A stretch of DNA of 64,000 nt from [Mycobacterium] stephanolepidis. Lineage in GTDB: Bacteria; Actinomycetota; Actinomycetes; Mycobacteriales; Mycobacteriaceae. Below, in pieces: positions 9,341 to 19,329 of this stretch. The notes beneath the pieces are model-generated. The model ran no database searches. It saw only the letters and a program-made list of their open reading frames with translations, and was not told where the DNA came from. The stretch's first letter is position 1, and each line of letters opens with the position of its first letter. The position numbers and the translations under genes are program-made. The stretch spans positions 3,410,001 to 3,474,000 of the forward strand of contig NZ_AP018165.1 of the NCBI RefSeq assembly GCF_002356335.1, given 5' to 3'.

Positions 9341-10633
9341 ATGACACCCTCCCCTGCGCAGCAGCACATCAGCCCCCGCAGAGTGTTCATGGCCAGCGCG
9401 GTCGGGTCGGCCATCGAGTTCTATGACTTCTATATCTACGGAACGGCGGCCGCACTCGTCTTCCCCGCGGTCTTCTTCCCCAATCTCAGCCATTCTCTGG
9501 CGCTCTTCGCCTCGATCGCGACCTTCAGCACCGCGTTTTTGGCACGCCCCGTCGGCGCCGCACTGTTCGGTCACTATGGCGACCGCTTCAGCCGCAAGGG
9601 CACCCTGGTGGTCACCCTGATCACCATGGGGCTCGCCACCATGGCGGTCGGCCTGGTTCCCGGCGCCGCCTCGATCGGGGCCGCCGCACCCGCAGCCATC
9701 GTCTTGCTGCGCCTCGTACAGGGCCTGGCGGTCGGCGGCGAATGGAGTGGGGCGGCGCTACTGTCCTCCGAATACTCACCGAGCCGCGATCGTGGCCGCG
9801 CCGCGACCGCCGTGCCCATCGGCAGCTCGACAGGGCTGTTACTCAGCAGCCTGGTGTTCCTCGTCGTCAGTGTCACAGTCGGGGAAGACAACCCCGCATT
9901 CCTGTCATGGGGATGGCGCATACCTTTCATCGCCAGCGGGCTCCTGGTGGCAGTCGGCCTGTACATCCGGCTCCACATCGCCGAGACACCCGAGTTCGTG
10001 AACGCGAAGGCTCAGAACAAGCTGGTCAAATCGCCTCTGCGGCATGTGCTTACGGAGAGCCCTCGCACGCTGGCGCTCACCTGCGGGACGATGTTGATCA
10101 TTTTCACGCTGTCCTTCATGACCAACACCTACTTCCCCGGATTCGCCAGATCTGAATTGCACTTCTCCCGCGCGGCCATCCTCACCGCGGGCGCGCTCGG
10201 GGCCGTGGTGCTCATGACGTCTGCTGCGGTCGGCGGAATCCTCAGCGACCGATGTGGCCGACGCCGGGTGATATTGACCGGCATGGGGCTGATACTTCCG
10301 TGGACGCTACTGGTCACTCCCCTGTTGAGCAGCGGCCCATTCTGGGCCTATCTCGCCGCGATGGCGATCACCTATGTGCTGTTCGGGCTCGCCTTCGGGC
10401 CGATGGCGAGCTTCCTTCCGGAGTCCTATCCCGTGGGCACCCGCTATAGCGGCACCGGCGTGGCGTTCAACGTGGCCGGCGTGTTCGGGGGCGCCATCCC
10501 GCCGTTGATCGCGGGCCCGCTGCAGAACACTCTGGGCAGCTGGGCTGTCGGGCTGATGCTGCTGGTGATTTGTGCGATCAGCGTCGCGTCCGTCTCCGCG
10601 ATGAAAGAAACCTGGGCCGGATCAAGAAGCTGA
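9341..10633 (+). CDS. MFS transporter of the metabolite:H+ symporter (MHS) type
   Basis: 430 residues with about 12 hydrophobic segments. The N-terminal SAIEFYDFYIYGTAA and the GDRFSRKGTLV loop are typical of the MHS subfamily, which imports carboxylates and zwitterions such as citrate, alpha-ketoglutarate, shikimate or proline/betaine. The second-half loop repeats as SDRCGRRRVIL. The substrate cannot be read from sequence. Single gene, divergent from nrdH, and followed by a possible bidirectional terminator. Confidence 0.85.
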   Translation: MTPSPAQQHISPRRVFMASAVGSAIEFYDFYIYGTAAALVFPAVFFPNLSHSLALFASIATFSTAFLARPVGAALFGHYGDRFSRKGTLVVTLITMGLATMAVGLVPGAASIGAAAPAAIVLLRLVQGLAVGGEWSGAALLSSEYSPSRDRGRAATAVPIGSSTGLLLSSLVFLVVSVTVGEDNPAFLSWGWRIPFIASGLLVAVGLYIRLHIAETPEFVNAKAQNKLVKSPLRHVLTESPRTLALTCGTMLIIFTLSFMTNTYFPGFARSELHFSRAAILTAGALGAVVLMTSAAVGGILSDRCGRRRVILTGMGLILPWTLLVTPLLSSGPFWAYLAAMAITYVLFGLAFGPMASFLPESYPVGTRYSGTGVAFNVAGVFGGAIPPLIAGPLQNTLGSWAVGLMLLVICAISVASVSAMKETWAGSRS

Positions 10634-10656
10634 ATTGCCCAAGGCCCCAAGACAAA

Positions 10657-10694
10657 GGCGGCCACACCCGGCACGAGACCCGGGCATGACCGCC
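10657..10694. terminator. Probable bidirectional terminator
   Basis: An imperfect inverted repeat (GGCGGCCACACCCGG against CCGGGCATGACCGCC, 8-base loop) lies in the 78 bp between two convergent genes. There is no strong T-run. Confidence 0.5.
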
Positions 10695-10711
10695 AGTGAT
10701 GTCTTCGCGAA

Positions 10712-11254
10712 TTAGTCGTTGACGGACGTCAACGCGTCCAGGGCCTTGGTCAGCTCGGCGACCGTCTCGGCGTGCTCCCGCGGATGCTTGCCGTCGAAGG
10801 CCGAGGACGGCACGGCCACCTTGATGTCGTCGAGGACGTTGGCGGTCGCGATGGCGGCCACCTTCCGGGTGTCGTCGATCGCCCAGATGCCGCCGTACCT
10901 ACCGGCCGACGTTCCGATCACCACGGTGGGCTTGCCCTTGAACACGCTGCTGCCGAACGGACGGGACAGCCAGTCGAGCGCGTTCTTCAGCGCACTGGAG
11001 ACGGTGCCGTTGTTCTCGGGGCTGACCAGCAGGACCGCATCGGCATCGGCGACGGCGGCGCGCAGCGACTCCACGGATGCGGGGGCGTTGTCGCCGTCGA
11101 TGTCCTCGTTGTAATGCGGCAGGTCGGCCAGGCCCTCGAAGATGTTGACGCTCACACCTGCCGGTGCACTCTCGGCGGCGGCTTCGGCGAGCTGCCGATT
11201 GAGCGATGCCTTGCGCAGGCTTCCGACAATTGCCAGCACGTTCTTCTCGGACAT
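10712..11254 (-). CDS. NAD(P)H-dependent FMN reductase
   Basis: About 180 residues, the size of the NADPH-dependent FMN reductase (flavodoxin-fold) family. The N-terminal IVGSLRKASLNRQLA is the flavin phosphate loop, and SPENNGTVSSALKNALDWLSR is the signature around the flavin ring. ATG 11254 is preferred over GTG 11263 because of AAAGGTG just upstream. Divergent from a TetR gene with a perfect palindrome between them, so probably under its control. It corresponds in order to M. tuberculosis Rv3054c. In principle it could feed reduced flavin to flavin-dependent halogenases encoded elsewhere; that is speculation. Confidence 0.88.
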   Translation of the reverse strand: MSEKNVLAIVGSLRKASLNRQLAEAAAESAPAGVSVNIFEGLADLPHYNEDIDGDNAPASVESLRAAVADADAVLLVSPENNGTVSSALKNALDWLSRPFGSSVFKGKPTVVIGTSAGRYGGIWAIDDTRKVAAIATANVLDDIKVAVPSSAFDGKHPREHAETVAELTKALDALTSVND

Positions 11255-11322
11255 GGGGAACACCTTTCATCAGAGCGGCGCGTTTGTCGCACCTACATCC
11301 TGCTTCTCTGTCACGTTCTACA

Positions 11323-11342
11323 ATACGGACTGCGGTCCGTAT
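11323..11342. promoter_or_regulatory. Perfect palindromic operator between the FMN reductase and TetR genes
   Basis: ATACGGAC-TGCG-GTCCGTAT, 8-bp arms with no mismatch, lies 28 bp before the TetR start and 68 bp before the reductase start. This is the classic position for a TetR autoregulator controlling both divergent genes. Confidence 0.75.
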
Positions 11343-11370
11343 ATTTCCCCGGCGCTAGTATCGAGGTGTT

Positions 11371-11985
11371 ATGCCTGGTCAAGAAATACCCCTGCTTTCT
11401 GTCGACCTTGCGCAGAATCCCACCCGGGAGCGTGCCGTCGCCACTCGCAACCGGGTTCGTCTCCTGGAAGCCGCACGTCAGATCCTCGACGATGTCGGTC
11501 CGGACAACATGTCCATGGATGCCGTCGCCAACGCGGCGGGCGTCGGCAAGGGGACCCTCTTCCGCCGATTCGGCAGCCGCACCGGGCTGCTGCTGGCCCT
11601 GCTGGACCACGAAGAGCACATCGAGCAGCAGGCTTTCATGTTCGGTCCACCGCCGTTGGGGCCCGACGCGCCCCCACTGACCCGGCTCATCGCGTTCGGG
11701 CGGGCCCGACTCGCCTTCCTGGAACGGCACCTCGACCTCGCGCGCGCCACCACTGCCGACGCCGACGCCTGGCACAAAGCACCGCCGACGATGCTCGTCC
11801 GCACACATATCCGGTCACTGCTGGCCCAGCTCGAATGCACCGGCGACCTCGACGCACAGACCCATGCCCTGATGTCGATCATCGATCCCGGCTACGTACA
11901 CTTCGCCACCATCGCCAACCGCCAGTCGCTGGCCCAGCTCGGCGACGCGTGGCAGGACCTGGTGTGCAAGGTGTGCGCACGCTGA
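11371..11985 (+). CDS. TetR/AcrR-family transcriptional regulator
   Basis: 204 residues. The N-terminal helix-turn-helix is clear at about residues 30-75 ([26 protein letters not shown]). The ligand-binding C-terminal domain is divergent, so the inducer is unknown. It probably represses itself and the divergent flavin reductase through the palindrome at 11323-11342. It corresponds in order and size to Rv3055 of M. tuberculosis. Confidence 0.88.
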   Translation: MPGQEIPLLSVDLAQNPTRERAVATRNRVRLLEAARQILDDVGPDNMSMDAVANAAGVGKGTLFRRFGSRTGLLLALLDHEEHIEQQAFMFGPPPLGPDAPPLTRLIAFGRARLAFLERHLDLARATTADADAWHKAPPTMLVRTHIRSLLAQLECTGDLDAQTHALMSIIDPGYVHFATIANRQSLAQLGDAWQDLVCKVCAR

Positions 11986-12007
11986 CCCAGCGTTCTACAG
12001 TCGGGCA

Positions 12008-12825
<818 letters not shown>

Positions 12826-12829
<4 letters not shown>

Positions 12830-13710
12830 GAATCTGACGGCGGCGGATTCGATCCCGCCTTCTGCAGTCCGGGCCGCAGCGCGTTCGTGAAGGCGAGATT
12901 CACAAGCCGCATCGCCACGCTGTAGGGCCACCACAACGTGCGCTTGAACAGATACAGCGCGCGGATATCGATCCCGGTGTAGACGAGATAACGATTGTGG
13001 CGGACGCCCTGCAGGATCCGTTCGGCCACCTTCTCCGGCGAGGTGGCATGCCCCACGAATCGGTTCACCCACTTACTGACGTCGGGGTTGTCGCGGTCCA
13101 CTCCCGCGATGTCGACGGTGCGTACCAACGGGGTATTGACCGCACCGGGGACAACCACCGTGACGCCGATCTTGTACCGAGCCAGATCGAAGCGCAGCAC
13201 CTCCGAGACGCCCCGCAGCCCGTACTTGCTGGCGCTGTAGGCGGCATGCCACGGCAGGGCCACCAGCCCGGCCGCCGACGACACGTTCACGATCTGGCCG
13301 CCGTTACGGGCCTTGATCATCGCGGGGACGAAGCTCTCGATGACGTGGATGGGTCCCATCAGGTTGATATCGACCACCGAGCGCCACTGCTGATGCGACA
13401 GCCGGTCCACCGATCCCCACACCGAAATGCCCGCGATGTTGAGCAGGACATCCATGCTCGGGTGAGTCGCCAGGATGTCGGCCGCGAAGGCGGACACCGC
13501 GTCGTAGTCGGAGATATCGAGCGCCCGGTAGGCGCTGACCTTCCCTCCGGCGGCCTTGATCTCCTCGACGACGGACTCAAGCCCGTCGGCGGCGCGATCG
13601 GTCAAAAACAGCTCGGCGCCCTCGCGCCCCAGACGCAGCGCGGTGGCCCGTCCGATCCCGCTGGCGGCCCCAGTGACGAAGCATCGCTTACCGGTGAATT
13701 CATAGGCCAT
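12826..13710 (-). CDS. Short-chain dehydrogenase/reductase
   Basis: 294 residues from ATG 13710, where the Rossmann fold begins at once ([18 protein letters not shown]). The NIAG motif, the catalytic Ser of VSSAAG and YSASK with the catalytic Tyr and Lys are present. The C-terminal 60 residues are basic with aromatic clusters, possibly membrane-associated. Substrate unknown. Convergent with nadE (4-bp overlap). It matches Rv3057c in order and size. Confidence 0.88.
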
Positions 13711-13778
13711 TACTGAACCGTACCGGCCGTCAATCTTGAATTTCTGCGCGGTCCAATAGCAAACGGTACCTTCAAAAG

Positions 13779-14723
13779 ATGACGATTGATAGCACGCAAT
13801 CTCGCCGTAGTTGGTTACCTTGGGCAACTACAATTGCAGTAGTGCTGATGGCCGCGACGGCCTGTGCGGGAGGCTCGCACCCCCGGTCTGAAGCGCCTCA
13901 GGAAGGCGGCTACCCCGCCACCGCAGCGCCCACCTACACACAGCTCCCGGCGGCCCCGCTTCGCGACTCGATGCAACAGGCCCCGCAGCACGGACCGCCG
14001 ATCGAGACCAAACGCGACATCGTCAAGACCGGGACGATGACCATCACCGTCTCCAGCCCGTCCGAGGCCGCCGACAAAGCGGCCGGCTTCGCCGAGTCGG
14101 CCAACGGCCGGGTGGAGAGCCGTTCGGAGGACGCCGGATCGGGATCGGCTCGCGCACACACCTCGATCGTGCTGCGTGTCCCCGCCGCCAAGCTCGACGG
14201 CGTTCTTCGTGAGCTCAAGGAGCTGGGCAAGGTCAAGTCCGCGGACACCAAGAGCGATGACGTGACCGCCCAGCGGGTCGACCTGGACGCCAGGATCGCC
14301 GCGCTGCAGACGTCCGTCGACAGGCTGCTGGTCATCATGCGGGACTCCAAGGACACCGAAGCCCTGATCCAGGCCGAGACCGAGTTGTCCAAGCGTCAAG
14401 CGGACCTCGACAGCCTGCGCGCACAGCGCAACCAACTCGGGGATCAGGTCGCCTACAGCTCGGTCACCGTGACATTCCTGGCCGAAGAAGTCGGCCTCCC
14501 GCCGACACCGCCCAAATACCAGGGATTCTTCGGGCAGATCGAGCGCGGCTGGGATGGGCTCGTGTCGGCGGGTAACAGCGTGCTGCTGCTCTTCGGGCTG
14601 CTTCTGCCCTGGCTCGGCGCTCTTACGGTCCTGGGCGCAGTCGGATACGGCGTCCGCCGCGCGGTGTTGCAGCGCCGATCAGAGACGGCGCAGCTAGCGC
14701 CCCAAAAGGCTGACACGCCATAG
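13779..14723 (+). CDS. DUF4349-type lipoprotein
   Basis: 314 residues. An N-terminal hydrophobic stretch ends in a lipobox (ATAC, Cys at about residue 29), so it is an exported lipoprotein. Then comes a Pro/Ala-rich linker, a DUF4349-like region beginning with DIVKTGTMTITVSS, a long central coiled coil (about residues 170-225), one transmembrane helix near residue 275 and a short basic tail. The role of the family is unknown. Divergent from the SDR gene; its 3' end overlaps the convergent TetR gene by 30 bp. Confidence 0.82.
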   Translation: MTIDSTQSRRSWLPWATTIAVVLMAATACAGGSHPRSEAPQEGGYPATAAPTYTQLPAAPLRDSMQQAPQHGPPIETKRDIVKTGTMTITVSSPSEAADKAAGFAESANGRVESRSEDAGSGSARAHTSIVLRVPAAKLDGVLRELKELGKVKSADTKSDDVTAQRVDLDARIAALQTSVDRLLVIMRDSKDTEALIQAETELSKRQADLDSLRAQRNQLGDQVAYSSVTVTFLAEEVGLPPTPPKYQGFFGQIERGWDGLVSAGNSVLLLFGLLLPWLGALTVLGAVGYGVRRAVLQRRSETAQLAPQKADTP

Positions 14724-15332
14724 GGTCTCGATAACACCGAGTGCCCGCGCGGGGTCTATGTCGCGGCCGACAAACGAGCTGTCACCCGACACGGTCGATG
14801 CGGTGAGTGCCACCAGCGATCGCACCAACGCAGGCAGGTCGTCTGAGATTGGTTGGGCGCCACGCTCATTCACTTCAATCTCGGCAATCTTGATGATCTT
14901 CTCGATGACGACATCGGTGAGGTCGTCGAGCAGACCTGCGATCGTCGGATCGGTGATCCGCGCTTCCTGACACGCCTTCATCAACGGGTCGTTATGAGCG
15001 AAGGACGCCGCCGCACTGCCCACCATCCGATTGGCGAACTGTTCGGGCGTCTCCTTCTCACCACGCGGAGCGAAGTAGTCGGTGAGTTCGTCGAGTTCGG
15101 CGAACGCGTCACCCACCATCTGCGCCAGCACCGAGTACTTGCTGTCGAAGTAGAAATAGAACCCCGAGCGGCCGACCCCGGCCCGCTCGCTGATGGCGCT
15201 GACCGAAAGCTCGGCAAAGCTGTGGTTTTCCGCGATGAGCTCGGCGACAGCCGTCATGATCGCGTCCCGCTGGCGATCGCCACGGGTCTGCGTGCCGCTG
15301 CGCGCTGGACTGACCACCTGCACAGTTTGCAC
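14694..15332 (-). CDS. TetR-family regulator, probable repressor of cyp136 and a fadD gene
   Basis: About 212 residues from GTG 15332; GTG 15323 and 15317 are alternatives. The helix-turn-helix (VSAISERAGVGRSGFYFYFDSKYSV) is of the EthR-like kind. It matches Rv3058c, which lies beside cyp136 in M. tuberculosis. The gene is divergent from cyp136, and an 18-bp palindrome with flanking GA lies 18-38 bp from its start. An identical 20-bp site stands before the acyl-CoA synthetase gene at 27198, which suggests both are in its regulon. Confidence 0.85.
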   Translation of the reverse strand: MQTVQVVSPARSGTQTRGDRQRDAIMTAVAELIAENHSFAELSVSAISERAGVGRSGFYFYFDSKYSVLAQMVGDAFAELDELTDYFAPRGEKETPEQFANRMVGSAAASFAHNDPLMKACQEARITDPTIAGLLDDLTDVVIEKIIKIAEIEVNERGAQPISDDLPALVRSLVALTASTVSGDSSFVGRDIDPARALGVIETLWRVSLLGR

Positions 15333-15350
15333 TGAAATACCGTATGAACA

Positions 15351-15370
15351 GAACTTGACACCCGTCAAGT
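15351..15370. promoter_or_regulatory. Palindromic operator between the TetR gene and cyp136
   Basis: GAACTTGACACCCGTCAAGT: perfect 7-bp arms ACTTGAC / GTCAAGT around ACCC. The same 20 bases occur once more at 27132-27151. Confidence 0.8.
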
Positions 15371-15433
15371 CCTGTGGCGAAGATGATCTGGAGCACACCG
15401 ATGTGCTCGTCGCGAGCGAAGGAGCCACGCCCC

Positions 15434-16912
15434 ATGGCGACGATCAGCAGCACCGATTACCTCATCGACCAGGCCAAACGACGTCTTCCCACCATGAACA
15501 CCCTTCCGGGGATGGCATACGTCGAGAATTACCTCAACAATCGGGACTGGCCACTGACTGAACTGGCTCCGCCGCCACCTGGAAGCGGTCTGAAGCCGGT
15601 GATGGGTGACCAGGGCTTGCCGATGCTCGGGCACATGATCGAGATGTTCCGCGGCGGCATCGACTGGGTCCTCAACATGTACCAGGAACGCGGCCCGGTC
15701 AGCTGGTCACAGACACCCATCGGCAAGATCGTCGCCGCCCTGGGTCCCGACGCCACCCAGGCAGTGTTCAGCAATGCGAACAAGGACTTCTCTCAACAGG
15801 GCTGGGTTCCGGTCATCGGACCGTTCTTCAGCCGCGGACTGATGCTGCTGGACTTCCAGGAGCACCGCGAACACCGCCTGATCATGCAGCAGGCATTCCT
15901 GCGCAGCCGTCTGGCCGGCTACGTAGAGCAGATCGACTCGGTCGCGAACGAGATCGTCGCCCAGTGGCCGACCAACGACAGCAGATTCCTGTTCTACCCG
16001 GCCATCAAGGAACTCACCCTCGACGTGGCGTCGGTGGTATTCATGGGCAACGAGCCACATTCACAACACGAGCGGCTCGAGAAGGTCAACAAGGCATTCG
16101 TGGCCACCACCCGCGCCGGCGGCGCCATCTTCCGCTTCGGTCTGCCCCCGTTCAAATGGTGGCAGGGATTGCAGGGGCGCAAGCTGCTCGAGGAGTACTT
16201 TGCCGAGCGAGTCAGCATTGCACGCCAAAAAGACTCGGGCGCAGACATGTTGACGGCGTTGTGCCATGCCGAGACCGACGAGGGCGATGCCTTCACGGAC
16301 ACCGACATCGTCAACCACATGATCTTCCTGATGATGGCCGCGCACGACACCACGACGTCGACCACCACCACAATGGCTTACTACCTGGCCGCGAATCCCG
16401 AATGGCAAGAACGGGTTCGGGAAGAGTCGGACCGTCTCGGCGACGGCCCGCTGGACATCGATTCACTGGAAAAGCTGGAGAGCCTCGACCTGGTGATGAA
16501 CGAGGCGCTGCGTCTTGTGACGCCGCTGCCGTTCAATATCCGCTCGGCGGTGCGCGATACCGATCTACTCGGATTCCACATCCCGGCCGGAACCATGATC
16601 AACATCTGGCCGGGCATGAATCATCGGCTACCCGAGTTGTGGACCGAGCCGGACACGTTCGATCCCGACCGTTTCGCCGAACCGCGCAACGAGCACAAGC
16701 GGCACCGGTACGCGTTCTCACCGTTCGGCGGGGGTGCGCACAAGTGCATCGGCATGGTGTTCGGCCAGCTGGAGATCAAGGCCGTCATGCACCGGCTGTT
16801 GCGCCGGTACCGATTTGAGCTGGCCTATCCCAACTACGAAGCCAAGTGGGACTACGCCGGTATGCCGCTGCCGATCGACGGCATGCCCATCGTCCTGAGG
16901 CCCTTGCACTGA
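15434..16912 (+). CDS. cyp136: Cytochrome P450 CYP136
   Basis: 492 residues from ATG 15434 (GGAG ten bases upstream), the length of M. tuberculosis CYP136, which I recognise throughout, including PPPGSGLKPV and the QQGWVPVIGPFF stretch. The oxygen-activating helix motif is AAHDTTTST, the ExxR is EALR, and the haem-binding loop is FGGGAHKCIG with the Cys ligand. A monooxygenase; its substrate is not established to my knowledge, but its class lies near sterol or fatty-acid enzymes. Expression is probably controlled by the adjacent TetR protein. Confidence 0.93.
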   Translation: MATISSTDYLIDQAKRRLPTMNTLPGMAYVENYLNNRDWPLTELAPPPPGSGLKPVMGDQGLPMLGHMIEMFRGGIDWVLNMYQERGPVSWSQTPIGKIVAALGPDATQAVFSNANKDFSQQGWVPVIGPFFSRGLMLLDFQEHREHRLIMQQAFLRSRLAGYVEQIDSVANEIVAQWPTNDSRFLFYPAIKELTLDVASVVFMGNEPHSQHERLEKVNKAFVATTRAGGAIFRFGLPPFKWWQGLQGRKLLEEYFAERVSIARQKDSGADMLTALCHAETDEGDAFTDTDIVNHMIFLMMAAHDTTTSTTTTMAYYLAANPEWQERVREESDRLGDGPLDIDSLEKLESLDLVMNEALRLVTPLPFNIRSAVRDTDLLGFHIPAGTMINIWPGMNHRLPELWTEPDTFDPDRFAEPRNEHKRHRYAFSPFGGGAHKCIGMVFGQLEIKAVMHRLLRRYRFELAYPNYEAKWDYAGMPLPIDGMPIVLRPLH

Positions 16913-16925
16913 CCCGAGGGGCATC

Positions 16926-17384
16926 TCAGCAAGCAAGACGATTGGCGCAGGCGGTGACCGCCCGCAGCGATGACGCGGTGGCATCATGCGCGCGTCCCAT
17001 CGCCCAGGCAGTGCTGGCGCCATTGGTGCCGCGCACAAAGGTGAAGGTCTGATCGCCGTCGTGCAGCTGGTGGAAGCTGAGCGTCTCCATCCGTATCCCG
17101 CGCTCGGACAGCATGGCGGTCAGCGCAGCCATGGGCCCACACGCGGCGGCCGTCGACGATTCGATGCACTCGCCGATCGCGAGTGTCGCCTGGTAGATGC
17201 CGTCGGCTTCCGACCACTGGCCCAGCCGCAGAGAGCCTTCGCTGCGCTCATAGGTCTGACAGAACGAGGCCCAGGACATCTCGCCGGCCTCTTCACGCAG
17301 GCCGCGCGGCAGTGGGACTCCGAAGCGGTCCATGAACGGATCACGGGTCGTTGACGAATCGGAAATTGTTGTTGAGGAGTGCAT
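16926..17384 (-). CDS. Stand-alone LeuA allosteric (regulatory)-domain protein
   Basis: 152 residues. After a disordered N-terminus, residues about 45-140 resemble the C-terminal leucine-sensing/dimerisation domain of 2-isopropylmalate synthase: an acidic beta-strand region, then GPMAALTAMLSERGI and the closing strand GDQTFTFVRG. There is no catalytic TIM barrel, so it cannot condense substrates by itself. The gene follows a leucine-rich leader peptide and hairpins, so it is probably attenuated by leucine. It may modulate LeuA or act as a free leucine sensor; I know of no proven role. Confidence 0.7.
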   Translation of the reverse strand: MHSSTTISDSSTTRDPFMDRFGVPLPRGLREEAGEMSWASFCQTYERSEGSLRLGQWSEADGIYQATLAIGECIESSTAAACGPMAALTAMLSERGIRMETLSFHQLHDGDQTFTFVRGTNGASTAWAMGRAHDATASSLRAVTACANRLAC

Positions 17385-17423
17385 GTGTCCGGTCTTTCAT
17401 CCGAAAGGGAAGGTGACCGACAG

Positions 17424-17523
17424 GTAGTAGCTTCGACCCACAGCGAGGGGTCGGTCTGGATCAGACCCCGCTGCGGGTTGCTACTACGAGTTGACCGGAG
17501 AAGTACAGCACGAGGAGCAACAC
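17424..17523 (-). promoter_or_regulatory. Leucine-type attenuator leader for the LeuA-domain gene
   Basis: Read leftward, a short peptide frame (17523-17461) overlaps the first arm of a long inverted repeat: GTAGTAGC at 17424-17431 pairs with GCTACTAC at 17480-17487, and the inner arms GAGGGGTC and GACCCCGC pair further. A competing small hairpin, GGTCTG-GAT-CAGACC, sits at 17453-17467. Mutually exclusive stems plus a branched-chain-rich peptide are the hallmarks of actinobacterial leu leaders: scarce leucine stalls the ribosome and changes the fold. No long T-run follows, so control could be at translation. Confidence 0.72.
17461..17523 (-). CDS. Leader peptide of the leu attenuator (20 residues)
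   Basis: GTG start at 17523, stop TGA at 17461-17463. The peptide reads MLLLVLYFSGQLVVATRSGV, with five Leu and four Val codons, three Leu in a row at the start. The same type of peptide precedes leuA in actinobacteria. The ribosome site is weak. Confidence 0.7.
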   Translation of the reverse strand: MLLLVLYFSGQLVVATRSGV

Positions 17524-17539
17524 TAGACGCGGCGTCTGA

Positions 17540-18541
17540 TTAGCGCAAATACTTTCCCAGGACCAGCATCGACCGTTCGGGATCGGGGTCCGGCGGATCG
17601 TCGACGAGGGCGTGCAGGCGTTCGGTGATGGTGTCGCCGTCCAGGTGCGTGCCGATGAGCACCAGACTCGCCCCCGACGAGAAATCTGCACGCTTGGGCG
17701 CCTTGGCCATCTTCTCGATGCTGATGTGATCCCCCACGGTGTGCACGGCGAGCGTCTTGTCGCCGAGCCGCACCACACCCTTGATGCGGTACACACCGGC
17801 GGGCTGACTGTCGAGGAACTCGATGAGCCGCCGCGGGTGTAAAGACCGCTCGGTGGCGAACTCCACCGTCTCGTAGTGATGGTGGGCGTGCTCATGATGG
17901 TGGTGATCCTCGCGAATGAGGTCCTCCAGCGAGAGCTGACCGATCGGCTCCGGGCGGTCCTTCTTGTCGAACAGCAGCCGGGGATCGACGTCCGCGCCGG
18001 TGGTCTCCACGATCGACGCACGCAGGTTGCGTTCCTTGACGACGGCACGCAGGTGGGTGCGCTCTGCGGCGTCGGCCAGATCAATCTTGTTGAGGACCAC
18101 CAGATCCGCCAGAGACAGGTGCTGCACGATCTCCGGGTGACGGGCCGCGACGTCCTCGTATTGCGCGGTGTCGACGACGGTGACCAGCCCCCCGTAGCCG
18201 ATCCGGTGATCGTCGGCCGCCGCCGCAAGCACCATGCGCACCAGGGGCAACGGTTCGGCGAGCCCGCTCGCCTCGATGACGATGGCGTCGATATCGCGGC
18301 CGGCGAGAGTGGTCAGCATGCCGCCCAACTCGTCATCGTCAGCGGCACAGCACAGACATCCGTTGGACATTGTCATGGTGGAGTCGACCTGACCGGCGAC
18401 CAGCATGGCATCGATGTTGATGGCGCCGAAGTCGTTGACCACCACACCTATTCGCACACCCAGCGTGTTGCGCAACAGGTTGTTCAGCAGTGTCGTCTTA
18501 CCGGCGCCCAGAAATCCGGAGACGATGGTGACCGGGATCAA
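17540..18541 (-). CDS. CobW/G3E-family GTP-binding metallochaperone
   Basis: 333 residues. Walker A GFLGAGKTT at 9-17, the metal-binding GCLCC at 61-65, switch residues VIEASGLAEP, NKID of the G4 motif, and a His-rich loop (EDHHHHEHAHHHYE) around residue 210, followed by the CobW C-terminal domain. Members load zinc or other metals into client proteins and are often Zur-controlled. No client gene lies next to it. The end is 17 bp upstream of the leu leader peptide start. Confidence 0.9.
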   Translation of the reverse strand: MIPVTIVSGFLGAGKTTLLNNLLRNTLGVRIGVVVNDFGAINIDAMLVAGQVDSTMTMSNGCLCCAADDDELGGMLTTLAGRDIDAIVIEASGLAEPLPLVRMVLAAAADDHRIGYGGLVTVVDTAQYEDVAARHPEIVQHLSLADLVVLNKIDLADAAERTHLRAVVKERNLRASIVETTGADVDPRLLFDKKDRPEPIGQLSLEDLIREDHHHHEHAHHHYETVEFATERSLHPRRLIEFLDSQPAGVYRIKGVVRLGDKTLAVHTVGDHISIEKMAKAPKRADFSSGASLVLIGTHLDGDTITERLHALVDDPPDPDPERSMLVLGKYLR

Positions 18542-18666
18542 GCTGCGTTCTCGACACTTCTCCGCACACCATCAGTGTAGGCAAGAGGGCCGACCAGGTA
18601 CCGGTCGAGCGGGAATGCCCTCACTACCGTCGGAGTTATCGGTCATGAACTCACGAGAGGAACACC

Positions 18667-19329
18667 ATGCCGCAGAAAGTCGTCATCGCCGGTGGCCACG
18701 GCCAGATTGCCGCGCACCTGATCCGCTTGCTCGCGGAGCGCGGTGACACCGCTGTCGCGCTGATCCGCAATCCCAACCATGCCGCCGACATCCGGGCATG
18801 GGGCGGGGATCCGCTGCTCCTCGACCTGGAATCGGCCGATGTGAGCACAGTCGCCGATGCGCTGGCCGGAGCGGACGCCGCCGTCTTCGCCGCCGGAGCC
18901 GGACCGGGCAGCGGGGCGGCACGCAAGGACACCGTGGACCGTGCTGCCGCCGTATTACTCGCCGATGCCGCGGAGCGCGCACAGGTACGCCGATTCATTC
19001 AGATCAGCGCTTTCGGCGCTGGTGGGCCCGCCCCCACTGACGGTGACGAATCGTGGATCGCCTATGTGATCGCGAAGACGGCCGCCGAGGAGGACCTGCG
19101 CGCTCGCAGCGCCCTGGACTGGACCATCCTGCGCCCCGGCCTGCTCACCGACGAGAGGCCGGCTGGCTCAGTTACCTTGTCGGCCAGCACGATCGAGCGT
19201 GGATCCATTCCCCGCGCCGATGTCGCAGCCGTGGTGGCCGAACTGCTGACCGCGCCGAACACGGTGCACGACATCCTCTTCCTCACCGAGGGTGCTGCCC
19301 CGATCACCAGCGCGATAGCGGCGCTCTAG
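18667..19329 (+). CDS. NAD(P)-binding atypical SDR (NmrA/YwnB-like)
   Basis: 220 residues with an N-terminal Rossmann loop GGHGQIAAHL and an internal SAFGAGG strand; a Tyr-x-x-x-Lys-like pair is YVIAKTAAE. The start follows GAGAGGAACACC. Such proteins bind NADP(H) and act as reductases or redox sensors; the substrate is unknown. It meets the next gene tail to tail with a 4-bp overlap. Confidence 0.85.
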   Translation: MPQKVVIAGGHGQIAAHLIRLLAERGDTAVALIRNPNHAADIRAWGGDPLLLDLESADVSTVADALAGADAAVFAAGAGPGSGAARKDTVDRAAAVLLADAAERAQVRRFIQISAFGAGGPAPTDGDESWIAYVIAKTAAEEDLRARSALDWTILRPGLLTDERPAGSVTLSASTIERGSIPRADVAAVVAELLTAPNTVHDILFLTEGAAPITSAIAAL

